Below, in pieces: positions 1 to 6,623 of a stretch of DNA of 6,905 nt. The DNA is from Thermoflexales bacterium. GTDB taxonomy: Bacteria; Chloroflexota; Anaerolineae; Fen-1058. Where the stretch lies: assembly GCA_030834835.1 (NCBI GenBank), contig JAUQXD010000768.1, positions 1-6,905 of the forward strand, written 5' to 3'. A program made the position numbers and the translations under genes. The notes under the pieces were generated by a model. That model searched no databases, was not told the origin of the DNA, and saw only the letters and a program-made list of their open reading frames with translations. Every line of letters starts with the position of its first letter. Positions within the stretch are counted from its first letter, which is position 1.

Positions 1-57
1 CCGGCCATCGGGCTGATCGTGGCATGGGGGCTGCCCGCAAGCAAGGCTGAAGGCTGA
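1..57 (+). CDS. C-terminal tail of a possible membrane protein (5' partial)
   Basis: The first frame is open from the window edge to a TGA at 55-57 and encodes only 18 residues, PAIGLIVAWGLPASKAEG. The first dozen residues are hydrophobic (AIGLIVAWGLP) and are followed by a short charged tail, as at the C-terminus of a polytopic membrane protein whose last helix ends near the membrane face. A strong plus-strand terminator begins 17 nt after the stop, which supports a plus-strand gene ending here. The other two frames also stop within 50 nt and look less natural. The stop codon lies inside a tandem heptamer (see 44-71). The fragment is too short to assign a family. Confidence 0.4.
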   Translation, partial: PAIGLIVAWGLPASKAEG

Positions 58-71
58 AAGATGAAGGATGA
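44..71 (+). repeat. Four tandem heptamers, consensus ARGMTGA
   Basis: Four consecutive 7-nt units fit ARGMTGA. The first two are identical (aggctga) and the next two are aagatga and aggatga. The array starts inside the last codons of the upstream reading frame, and the TGA stop at 55-57 is the end of the second unit. It stops just before the terminator hairpin. It resembles in style, though not in sequence, the repeat words in the other spacers of this window. Confidence 0.7.
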
Positions 72-74
72 AAG

Positions 75-123
75 AACGACCTCATCGATAATGCCAGACA
101 ATCGATCAGGTCGTTTTGTTTTT
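75..123 (+). terminator. Rho-independent terminator (plus strand; weak in the other direction)
   Basis: Positions 75-89 pair with 101-115 in a 15-position stem with one internal mismatch (c83 against c107), around an 11-nt loop at 90-100. The plus strand then runs into TTTTGTTTTT at 114-123, so this is a textbook terminator for the gene ending at 57. It also lies 2 nt beyond the stop codon of the minus-strand beta-helix gene. Read on the minus strand, the stem is followed only by CTTTCATCC, a poor U-tract, so it may work weakly as a bidirectional terminator between the convergent genes. Confidence 0.85.
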
Positions 124-124
124 G

Positions 125-3100
125 CTACTTTTGAATCAACGGCAAGAAGACGCGATAGGCCATGCCTTGATCTTCATACGCGCCGATGTCGAAGCCTGCT
201 CCAATTGGACGCGCAATGCCGTCGAGATCGGTGTAGATGCCCGCATCCACGCCGTGATCGATCGCGGCTGAGCCGAAGAGGAGATGATAATCGTCGTGCG
301 CGGGATCGACGAAGCGCGGATCGCCGTTGAGGGAATGCGCGCCCGTGATCACGCCAACGGTGTTGGTGATGTTGCTGTAGAAGAGGTTGTAGTCTTCGGC
401 GACAGTACCGCCCGTGTTGCTGATGCCGATGGCGTGATTGGCGATGATCGTGTTGGTGACGTTGAGTGTACCCTGACTGATGGCGATGGCCGACGGCAAT
501 TGCAGGTTCGTGCCGGTGATGGTGGCATGCAGCAAGGCGACATTGTCTTTGGCGTGCACAAACAGGGCCGTGCCGCCAGCATTCGCCGAGTTTTGACTGA
601 ATAGCGCATTGATGATCCGTCCGTTGCGAATTGGATCGGCATCGGTGTAACTATAAAATATCGCGCCGCCTTTAGTGGCCGCTGAGTTGCCGATGAATTC
701 TGTGCCGGTAAGAGTGAGTGTGGACAGGCACAGTGCACCACCTGAGTCGTTACTTGTGTTGCGTTCGAAGCGACCACCGTTGATTATGACCGGGCTGATG
801 GCGAATGCACCGCCACCGCACATCGCCGTGTTGCTGACCAACTGTGTGCCGGACATGGTTAGCGGACCCGTTGACAGGCCGCCGCCCAAGCCCCCGGCGC
901 TGATGTTTCCTTCAAATCGACCGCCCGTTAGAAAGGCCCCGCCTGCCCATACCCCGCCCCCGCTTGCGGCAGTATTACTGAGGAACTGGCTGTCCGTAAG
1001 GACGGCCGGGCCGTTGGTATACAAGCCACCGCCGTTGCCGCTATTCCCGGCGTCGTTGTTTTCAAAGCGACTGTTGACCACGGTCGCCTCGTTGTAAGCA
1101 AATGCGCCCCCGCCACCATTGTTTGCCGAGTTGCTGATGACTTGTGTATCGCGCATGACCAACGACGAATCGCGCACCCATATTCCACCGCCATGATTAT
1201 GCGCGGTGTTGCTTATCAAAGAGCTATTTTCCACTGTAATCGACTTGTTGTATGAAAATACACCGCCGCCATCATAAGCGGAGTTGTTAACAAAGATGGT
1301 GTTGCTCACGGTCAGCGCGCCCGGGAAATACTGGGCGGCATGTAATCCTCCGCCTCCGCAATAGTCGCCCGTACAACGATTATCCTCAAATGTCGCATTG
1401 ATGATTACGGCCGATTGATTGACATAGACGCCGCCGCCCTCGTAGGCTGTGTTGCTGATGAAGCGAGCGCCGCTCACCGTTAAGACTTCGGCGGCCAATC
1501 CGCCATTGCCGACGTTGTTGTTAAATTCGCCGCCAGTGACGGTTGCCGTATAAGCAATTGCGCCGCCGCCGGTGTTGTCAGCAATCATGCTATTGATTAA
1601 AAGCAAATTCTTCGCCCGCACACCTCCAGCATAAGGCGCTGAGTTGCCAGCAATGCGGATGTTGCATAATATCGGCTGAGAAATATCGTCCATCAAAATC
1701 CCACCGCCACAATATGCTGGACAGCCTGTTCCACCAGATAGTTCACCCCCCGTAAACATCAGCCCTGAAATCACGACGGAGTTGCCAATCGTCGCGCCCG
1801 TCACCGTCAACACGCGCTGACCCGCGAGGGCATGAATGATCGTCGTGTCAGAATTGACACCCGTCAGCGAGACGGGCTTGCTCAGCGTCAGGCTTTCGGT
1901 GTATAGCCCGGACGGAATCAGGAGCGTGTCACCCTCATGCGCCGCGTCGATGGCGCACTGAATGGTCCCGCAGATCGTCACTGCCGCGCTTGCTGTGTTG
2001 TTCGTGGTGTCGGTATCAACTGTGGCGGCGGTAATGTGCGCGGTGTTGGTGAAGATATTGGGCGTAAACCACGGAACATTCAGCGCGCCGCTCAGGGTGA
2101 TAATGCCGCCGTCGCCCGGTGCAAGATCGGCCACCTGCCACGCCGACTGAGCCGCCTGTGTGATCGGCGCGCCGGAAGACGCGACAGTGAGGCTGATGAA
2201 GTTCGGCGGCAGGCTGTCGGTGATCAGGACACCGGTGGCAGTGTAGCTGCCCTGATTAGTGAAAGCCAGTGTGTAGGAAACGGTTTGACCGGGCGCAATG
2301 AAAGTGGGTGTGACCGCCTGGGTGAGCGCCAGATCGGTGCTGGTGGTGGCGTAAGGTGACTCATACGCGCCGATGTCGAAGCCCGCGCCCTGCGGACGGA
2401 CGTTGCCGTCGAGATCGGTGTAGACACCCGCATCGACTCCGTGATCGACGGAGGCTGAGCCGAAGATGAGATGATAGTCATCGTGCGCGGGATCGACGAA
2501 GCGCGGATCGCCGATGAGGCTGTGCGCGCCCGTGATCACACCGACGGTGTTGGTGAGGTTGCCGTAGAAGAGATTGTAGTCTTCGTTGTCGCCGATCCCT
2601 AAGCTCTGGATGCCGATGGCATGATTGGTGATGATGGAGTCAATAATATAAGCTGGCCAATTGCTAAACACGGTGATGGCGGCAAGCGGATTGATTGACG
2701 CATCGGCGATGGTGAGGTGCTTGAGAATTACGACCTCGGAACCATTTAGAAATAGTGCCGCGCCATAGGCTTGAGCATGGTTGCGAGCGAGTACGACATT
2801 GGTAAAATGAACCACGCCATTGCTGTTATAGTAAACCGCGCCGCCGATACTGCCGGGGGACGTGGCCGTATTGCTGATGAATTGCGTGTTCCAGACGAAT
2901 AATTTCGCACGGTCAGCCAGGGTCGAACCGGTCAGCATCGCACCGCCACCGCTAACCGCGTGATTATTCTCGAAGCTGGCTGACATCACTTGCGCCGATG
3001 CGGCGGCAAATAGCCCGGCTGCCCAATTGGCGGAGTTGTTAACAAAGCGAGTATCGCTTATGGATAAGTAGACGGCATTCAGTCCGCCGCCATTTCCATT

Positions 3101-3769
3101 CGGAGCGCTGTTTTGTTCAAATTGAACATTGCTCAGGCGCGCGTGACGAATTCTTGCGCCGCCACCTTGCTCCGCCATGTTGCCAATGAAAGTCCCGCTT
3201 GTCATCGTCACCGCATTGCTTGAAAATAGGCCACCGCCGCTTTGCTGCGCCGTGTTGCTGATGAAATCGACGTTGGTCAGGGTGGCGGCATCGCTGACGT
3301 AGAGGCCGCCGCCATCTGTGCCGGAAGTGTTGCTGATGAAACGCATATTGATCATAGTGACATCGTGGTCAGCATATAAGCCGCCGCCGTTGCCCGCATA
3401 CCCTCCCGTAAACGTCAGCCCCGAAATCACGACGGAGTTGCTGATCGTCGCGCCCGTTACGGTAAGAACACGCTGACCTGCCATCGCGTGAATGATCGTC
3501 GTGTCGGAGTTGACGCCCGTCAGCGAGACGGGCTTGCTCAGCGTGAGGCTCTCGGTGTACGTGCCTGCGTTGACGATGATCGTGTCGCCGTCACTTGCGG
3601 CATCGATCGCGGCCTGAATCGATTCGCCAGGGTTGACGATCAGATCGGCGCGCGGGCGGGCGCTGGCGGTCGTGGTCACGGCAGTAGCCGTGATCGAGGT
3701 GATGAACAGCAAGGACGTTACGACGATAATCAGAGCGAGGGTCAGGCGTGTGATGGAACGAATGAACAT
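125..3769 (-). CDS. Secreted right-handed beta-helix protein: two duplicated halves around a DUF11 domain
   Basis: This 1214-residue protein starts with an export signal: basic MFIRSITR, then a hydrophobic stretch at about residues 9-30. Residues ~43-469 form the first half, opening with GESIQAAIDAASDGDTIIV, a typical start of a parallel beta-helix. Residues ~475-597 (TDLALTQAV, GQTVSYTLAFTN, DTDTTNNTA) match the DUF11 type of secreted beta-sandwich. Residues ~599-1205 are a second beta-helix half. Both halves carry many GGG/GGA turns followed by F-x-x-N-x-A (about twenty in all), like chlamydial Pmp-type repeats. Each half ends with a GSAxxDHG...FDIGAYE segment of the choice-of-anchor Q type. 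The C-terminus is VFLPLIQK, with no membrane helix, LPXTG motif or beta-barrel, so how it is held at the surface is unclear. An AGGAG 5 nt upstream supports this ATG. The biochemical activity is unknown; adhesion, a structural role or polysaccharide binding are inferences. Confidence 0.93.
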   Translation of the reverse strand: MFIRSITRLTLALIIVVTSLLFITSITATAVTTTASARPRADLIVNPGESIQAAIDAASDGDTIIVNAGTYTESLTLSKPVSLTGVNSDTTIIHAMAGQRVLTVTGATISNSVVISGLTFTGGYAGNGGGLYADHDVTMINMRFISNTSGTDGGGLYVSDAATLTNVDFISNTAQQSGGGLFSSNAVTMTSGTFIGNMAEQGGGARIRHARLSNVQFEQNSAPNGNGGGLNAVYLSISDTRFVNNSANWAAGLFAAASAQVMSASFENNHAVSGGGAMLTGSTLADRAKLFVWNTQFISNTATSPGSIGGAVYYNSNGVVHFTNVVLARNHAQAYGAALFLNGSEVVILKHLTIADASINPLAAITVFSNWPAYIIDSIITNHAIGIQSLGIGDNEDYNLFYGNLTNTVGVITGAHSLIGDPRFVDPAHDDYHLIFGSASVDHGVDAGVYTDLDGNVRPQGAGFDIGAYESPYATTSTDLALTQAVTPTFIAPGQTVSYTLAFTNQGSYTATGVLITDSLPPNFISLTVASSGAPITQAAQSAWQVADLAPGDGGIITLSGALNVPWFTPNIFTNTAHITAATVDTDTTNNTASAAVTICGTIQCAIDAAHEGDTLLIPSGLYTESLTLSKPVSLTGVNSDTTIIHALAGQRVLTVTGATIGNSVVISGLMFTGGELSGGTGCPAYCGGGILMDDISQPILCNIRIAGNSAPYAGGVRAKNLLLINSMIADNTGGGAIAYTATVTGGEFNNNVGNGGLAAEVLTVSGARFISNTAYEGGGVYVNQSAVIINATFEDNRCTGDYCGGGGLHAAQYFPGALTVSNTIFVNNSAYDGGGVFSYNKSITVENSSLISNTAHNHGGGIWVRDSSLVMRDTQVISNSANNGGGGAFAYNEATVVNSRFENNDAGNSGNGGGLYTNGPAVLTDSQFLSNTAASGGGVWAGGAFLTGGRFEGNISAGGLGGGLSTGPLTMSGTQLVSNTAMCGGGAFAISPVIINGGRFERNTSNDSGGALCLSTLTLTGTEFIGNSAATKGGAIFYSYTDADPIRNGRIINALFSQNSANAGGTALFVHAKDNVALLHATITGTNLQLPSAIAISQGTLNVTNTIIANHAIGISNTGGTVAEDYNLFYSNITNTVGVITGAHSLNGDPRFVDPAHDDYHLLFGSAAIDHGVDAGIYTDLDGIARPIGAGFDIGAYEDQGMAYRVFLPLIQK
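175..398 (-). repeat. Internal duplicate A2: 3'-terminal module of the beta-helix gene
   Basis: This 224-bp stretch aligns without gaps to 2362-2585 (constant offset 2187) with high identity by eye. It encodes the C-terminal module running from DYNLFY through GDPRFVDPAHDDYHL to FDIGAYE of the second half. It is the end module of the internally duplicated protein. Confidence 0.85.
1750..1903 (-). repeat. Internal duplicate B2: opening module of the second beta-helix half
   Basis: This aligns without gaps to 3406-3559 (offset 1656). I count about 20 differences in 154 positions. It encodes YTESLTLSKPVSLTGVNSD and the following ISGLMFTGG. This is the opening module of the second half, placed just after the DUF11 domain and the CGTIQCAIDAA segment. 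Confidence 0.88.
2362..2585 (-). repeat. Internal duplicate A1: end module of the first beta-helix half
   Basis: This is the partner of 175-398. It encodes the GDPRFVDPAHDDYHLIFGSA...FDIGAYE end of the first half, directly before the DUF11 domain. The two copies differ mainly at synonymous or conservative positions by eye. Confidence 0.85.
3406..3559 (-). repeat. Internal duplicate B1: opening module of the first beta-helix half
   Basis: This is the partner of 1750-1903. It encodes YTESLTLSKPVSLTGVNSD and ISGLTFTGG near residues 71-123 of the protein. The distance from opening module to end module is about 1.2 kb in this half and 1.73 kb in the second, so the second half has gained coils, or this one has lost them, since the duplication. 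Confidence 0.88.
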
Positions 3770-3774
3770 GGCGG

Positions 3775-3779
3775 CTCCT
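3775..3779 (-). promoter_or_regulatory. Shine-Dalgarno AGGAG of the beta-helix gene
   Basis: On the minus strand AGGAG lies 5 nt before the ATG at 3769-3767 (AGGAG-ccgcc-ATG). It fixes the start of the 1214-residue protein. No convincing -35/-10 pair for this gene is visible further upstream. Confidence 0.8.
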
Positions 3780-3786
3780 GGAAGGA

Positions 3787-3887
3787 TGGAGATTGGTCGA
3801 TGGGTAACTGGTCAATCGGCGATCGGTCAACCGGCAACCAGTTAACCGATTACCAATCGTCAATTACGTAGTACGCATTACGTCTGA
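3787..3887. repeat. Divergent-spacer repeat: GGT-centred 7-8 nt words forming an inverted repeat
   Basis: The word GGT(c/a/t)A recurs every 7-8 nt on the left side, and its complement (ACC) recurs on the right. Positions 3791-3818 can pair with 3832-3858 (19 of 28 aligned positions, with the blocks GATTGGT and TAACTGGT exact) around a 13-nt loop. The words at the right end shift to ATTACGT-like heptads. The words are clearly related to those of the spacer at 5226-5342 (shared GGTCAATCGG and ACCAGTT), so the GH18 gene is flanked on both sides by the same repeat style. It lies between two divergent genes, where it may bear on regulation or on DNA/RNA structure. Confidence 0.65.
3863..3883 (+). 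repeat. Direct repeat ATTACGT with 7-nt spacing upstream of the GH18 gene
   Basis: ATTACGT occurs at 3863-3869 and 3877-3883, separated by the related heptad agtacgc. A 9-bp palindrome CGTAGTACG (3867-3875) sits in the middle. The block lies immediately upstream of the TATAAT box, over the place where a -35 element or activator/repressor site would be. It may be a regulator site, or only the edge of the heptad-repeat array; the sequence cannot separate these. Confidence 0.4.
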
Positions 3888-3889
3888 AG

Positions 3890-3895
3890 TATAAT
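3890..3895 (+). promoter_or_regulatory. -10 box TATAAT of the GH18 gene, placed for a leaderless mRNA
   Basis: A perfect TATAAT is followed by 7 nt (cccgttc) and then the ATG at 3903. Transcription normally starts about 7 nt after a -10 box, so the A of the ATG is the expected +1. No Shine-Dalgarno sequence is present before the ATG. No good -35 hexamer lies 16-18 nt upstream, so activation by a protein bound at the ATTACGT block is possible. Confidence 0.6.
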
Positions 3896-3902
3896 CCCGT
3901 TC

Positions 3903-5228
3903 ATGCGAAACGCCATTGCCTTACTCTTAATACTGATCGCCCTGATAGCCTGCACGCCATCGACGATGATGGCGACGTCGGCGGTGCCCATCAACACCCC
4001 GCCGCTATTGCCAACACGAACATCGCCGCCAACGATCGCACTGGCGCCAACGCCAACGATCGCACTGGCGCCAACGCCGACGGATCAACCGGCGCCCACC
4101 GTAACGCCTGCGCCGATGGCCACACCAACGTTATCCATCAAGCAACTGGCTTATCGCAGCGTGGGTTACTATCCGGTGTGGGGCATTTCGTCGCATCAAT
4201 ATTCGGCCTACAGCATCACGGCGAACTTGCTGACGCACGTCATCTACGCCTTCGGCGAGATCGATCTGGACACCTCGACCTGCAAATATGGCGACGAATA
4301 TACCGACAACAAAAACCTGCTCGATCTGGGCGTGGTCAAGCGCAGTTATCCGCACCTGCAAGTGCTGATCGCGCTCGGCGGCGGCACGGCCTCGACGGGT
4401 TTCTCGGACGCGGCCCTCACCGATGAAGCGCGCCGCACCTTCGTCAAGTCATGCCTCGATCTCTACCTCGACACCTATCCCGACGTGATCGACGGCGTAG
4501 ACATCGACTGGGAATTTCCCGGCATCGGCGACGCCTCGCGGCCCGAGGATAAGCGCAACCTCACGCTGCTGATGCAGGAATTTCGCCGCCAACTCGACGA
4601 ACGCAGTCAACGCACGAAACGAACGTACTTGCTGACGATCGCGATGCCCACCGGCGCGAGCCTGTTGCCGTTCTATGAAATCGACGAACTAGCCCAGGTC
4701 GCCGACTGGTTCAACCTGATGGCCTACGATTTTCACGGCGCATGGAGCAAGACCACCAACTTCCATTCGCCGCTGTATGCCGTCACCGATGATGCGTATC
4801 CGCTGAACAATGATGACGCCGCAGTGCAGGCTTATCTTGATGCGGGCGTATCGCCGGACAAACTCGTACTGGGTGTGCCGTTTTACGCGCACGGTTGGGC
4901 GGACGTTGCCCCGGAGAACAACGGCCTGTATCAACGCGCGCCGAAGTTACCGCAGGGCACGTTCGATGGGAGTGCGTACACGTACTGGGATTTAGCGGAG
5001 AACTACATCGATCGCAATGGCTATGTGCGATATTGGAGCGATGAAGCGAAAGTGCCGTGGTTGTATAACGCCGCCGATCGGATCTTCATCACCTACGACG
5101 ACGCCGAATCGATCGGCTACAAGATGGCCTACATCCGCCAGCATCACCTCGGCGGCGCGATGATGTGGAATCTCAGCAGTGATGATGGAACGTTGGTGAG
5201 GGCGGTGTTTGAAGGGTTAGTAGATTAG
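3903..5228 (+). CDS. Glycoside hydrolase family 18 lipoprotein (chitinase-like)
   Basis: This 441-residue protein begins with a lipoprotein signal, with hydrophobic residues 4-16 and lipobox LIAC, so Cys17 is the likely lipidated residue. A Pro/Thr-rich stalk (about 18-78) follows, including two TIALAPTP units, and places the enzyme outside the membrane. Residues ~84-441 are a GH18 TIM barrel. It has SVGYYPVWG at strand 1, then VLIALGGG, then the active-site motif DGVDIDWE at 197-204 (DxxDxDxE, with Glu204 the catalytic acid), MAYD at 273-276, and the C-terminal Trp422 of the substrate floor. Family knowledge says these enzymes cut beta-1,4 bonds of chitin or related GlcNAc polymers by substrate-assisted retention. 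The strand-3 SxGG motif reads ALGG here, with Ala157 in place of Ser. No carbohydrate-binding module is seen. Chitinase, another endo-GlcNAc hydrolase or a spore-cortex-lytic type are the alternatives. Confidence 0.92.
   Translation: MRNAIALLLILIALIACTPSTMMATSAVPINTPPLLPTRTSPPTIALAPTPTIALAPTPTDQPAPTVTPAPMATPTLSIKQLAYRSVGYYPVWGISSHQYSAYSITANLLTHVIYAFGEIDLDTSTCKYGDEYTDNKNLLDLGVVKRSYPHLQVLIALGGGTASTGFSDAALTDEARRTFVKSCLDLYLDTYPDVIDGVDIDWEFPGIGDASRPEDKRNLTLLMQEFRRQLDERSQRTKRTYLLTIAMPTGASLLPFYEIDELAQVADWFNLMAYDFHGAWSKTTNFHSPLYAVTDDAYPLNNDDAAVQAYLDAGVSPDKLVLGVPFYAHGWADVAPENNGLYQRAPKLPQGTFDGSAYTYWDLAENYIDRNGYVRYWSDEAKVPWLYNAADRIFITYDDAESIGYKMAYIRQHHLGGAMMWNLSSDDGTLVRAVFEGLVD
4031..4078 (+). repeat. 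Perfect 24-bp tandem duplication in the linker of the GH18 gene
   Basis: Two exact 24-bp copies (4031-4054 and 4055-4078), in frame, encode the TIALAPTP stalk unit twice. Exact identity points to a recent slippage or duplication event. Copy number could vary between strains, altering stalk length without affecting the catalytic domain. Confidence 0.92.
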
Positions 5229-5342
5229 TATATTGGTAAATTAGTGGAGTGGTAAATTAGTCGCGTGGTCAATCGGGCGACCAGTTACCAGTTGACCGAT
5301 CACGAATCTACCAATTGACTAATGTACCAATCCCCAATCTAC
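5226..5342. repeat. Convergent-spacer octamer array (ATTGGTAN words) with a switch of orientation
   Basis: Three 16-bp units (5226-5241, 5242-5257, 5258-5273) share TAGT-N4-TGGT(a/c)AAT. Each is two 8-nt words, ATTAGTNN and NNTGGTAA. From about 5274 on, the words appear as complements: reading the minus strand gives ATTGGTAC, ATTAGTCA, ATTGGTAG, ATTCGTGA and related octamers. The whole spacer between the two convergent stop codons is therefore a degenerate inverted array able to fold into a long imperfect hairpin. The first unit begins with the TAG stop of the GH18 gene, and the last word ends 1 nt from the DUF58 stop. No T-tract follows, so it is not a classic terminator, though it may stabilise both 3' ends. 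Confidence 0.75.
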
Positions 5343-6617
5343 TCACCTCGCAAACATCGGGCTGCTCAGCGAGTCTTCCAGCGGCACGCCATTCTTGACC
5401 ACGCTGACGGGAATGCCGGACGCGCCCAATTCCGCGATGACGTTCTCGGTGCCGGGCGGCCCGCCAAACGACTTCGCATCGAGCACGACAGTGGTGACGT
5501 GCAGGCCGCTTCGTTTGAGATGTCGCGCCACCTGCGCCCACTTCGGATCAGTTGAGGGCGAGATCAACACCAGCGTCGTGCCACGGGGCAGCGCGGGCGT
5601 CTCACGATAGAGGATTTCTTCAAACGGCACGATGCCGCGCGCGCGCAGCACCGCCAGCGTCTCCAGAATCTTCTCCAGTTGTCGCTCGCCCCGATCGGCC
5701 TGTAACACCTCGCGGCGCTGACCGACTGCGACTAAGCCCAGCGTGCGATCGCGCCGCAAAAAGAACATCGCGATGGAGGCCGCCGCGCTGATCGTGTACT
5801 CCTCCGTCGAGGGCGGCAGCACCATCGTGGACGAGGCTTTGCGTAGCAGCACATCCGGGTCCTCGTTCAGATCGATCTCGGGCAGATGCCGATCGCCGTA
5901 GTGGACGCCCGACCACAGATCAACCATGATCCACACATCGGCCAGCGGATCGAGTTCGAACTCTTTGACGATCAAACGATCTTTGCGGGCGCTGCTCTTC
6001 CAATGGATGCGGTTGAAGGGATCGCCCGGTTCGTAATCGCGCACGCCGGCCGCATTCGTCGTGACGTAGTGCGTGCGGCGGCGTAAAGCATCACCGCCCG
6101 GCAGCACGCCGATCGGCAGCGGGACTGACCGCAGATTAACCGTGTTCGGATAGACGACTAAACTTGAGGTATGGGCCAGATGATATTTGATGCGAAACAG
6201 CCCGAACGGATCGCCGCTGGTCAACGTGATAGGCCCCAGGCGGAAGCGGCCGCGTTCGCGGCAGATCGTGCGCACCGTCCACGAATATTCGGTGCGGGCC
6301 GGCATGTTGCTCACGACGTGGCTGACGTGATGGCCGGGCATGTCGGAATCGTCGTCCATTTCCAGCCACATATTGGGAATGGGGCTGCGATTCCGCATGA
6401 TGAACGTTTCGCCGATGGTGCTGCCCACCTGGGCGCGCCGCATGCGCGTCTGCCGCACCAGCTGCACGCGGCTCAACGCCGTGCGCGCCCAGAAGAACGA
6501 CAGCAGCAGCACCAGCGTCACGGCGTAAAACACCGTGAAGAAGATCGAGCGGGTGGTGGCTAATCCCAGCACCAGCGCGACCAGACCGACAATGGCGACC
6601 GAGCGAACGCGAGTCAT
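5343..6617 (-). CDS. DUF58 domain-containing membrane protein
   Basis: With the ATG at 6617 the protein has 424 residues. Two membrane segments lie at about residues 7-22 and 24-43. A beta-rich middle follows with ERGRFRLGPITLTSGDPFGLF. The DUF58 signature comes next: RDYEPGDP (193-200), IHWK (204-207), SARKDRLIVKEFE (209-221) and then VWIMVDLWSG (228-237), which has the strand-plus-Asp character of a VWA-like fold. DUF58 proteins usually sit beside moxR and often near transglutaminase-like genes. They are thought to work with the AAA+ ATPase on assembly or maturation of envelope or exported proteins, but the biochemistry is poorly known. Here a moxR gene ends 93 nt upstream on the same strand, giving a likely operon. 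An in-frame TTG at 6626 would add three residues, but it lies within the repeat heptads. No clear Shine-Dalgarno is seen for either start. Confidence 0.9.
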   Translation of the reverse strand: MTRVRSVAIVGLVALVLGLATTRSIFFTVFYAVTLVLLLSFFWARTALSRVQLVRQTRMRRAQVGSTIGETFIMRNRSPIPNMWLEMDDDSDMPGHHVSHVVSNMPARTEYSWTVRTICRERGRFRLGPITLTSGDPFGLFRIKYHLAHTSSLVVYPNTVNLRSVPLPIGVLPGGDALRRRTHYVTTNAAGVRDYEPGDPFNRIHWKSSARKDRLIVKEFELDPLADVWIMVDLWSGVHYGDRHLPEIDLNEDPDVLLRKASSTMVLPPSTEEYTISAAASIAMFFLRRDRTLGLVAVGQRREVLQADRGERQLEKILETLAVLRARGIVPFEEILYRETPALPRGTTLVLISPSTDPKWAQVARHLKRSGLHVTTVVLDAKSFGGPPGTENVIAELGASGIPVSVVKNGVPLEDSLSSPMFAR

Positions 6618-6623
6618 AGAGAT

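Noticed and set aside
125..148. LPXTG sortase signal at the C-terminus of the beta-helix protein
   Set aside because: The tail reads FLPLIQK with no Thr-Gly, no hydrophobic helix and no basic end after one.
61..330. Plus-strand open frame of 89 codons beginning at 61
   Set aside because: It runs through the terminator and antisense to the beta-helix gene. Its Arg-rich composition (many RRDR/RCR runs) is typical of an antisense shadow.
1937..2359. Plus-strand 140-codon frame opposite the DUF11 region
   Set aside because: It lies wholly antisense to a well-supported domain, has no ribosome binding site and resembles no family.
125..3769. Type V autotransporter or chlamydial Pmp orthologue
   Set aside because: The GGG and FxxN repeats are Pmp-like, but the C-terminus has no beta-barrel domain and ends with a choice-of-anchor Q segment and a short tail.
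5226..5342. CRISPR array
   Set aside because: The units are 8-16 bp with no unique spacers of 25-45 bp, and orientation switches midway. There are no cas genes nearby.
3787..5342. Composite transposon or MITE pair around the GH18 gene
   Set aside because: No transposase, no defined terminal inverted repeat ends and no target-site duplication are visible. The repeats are degenerate short words.
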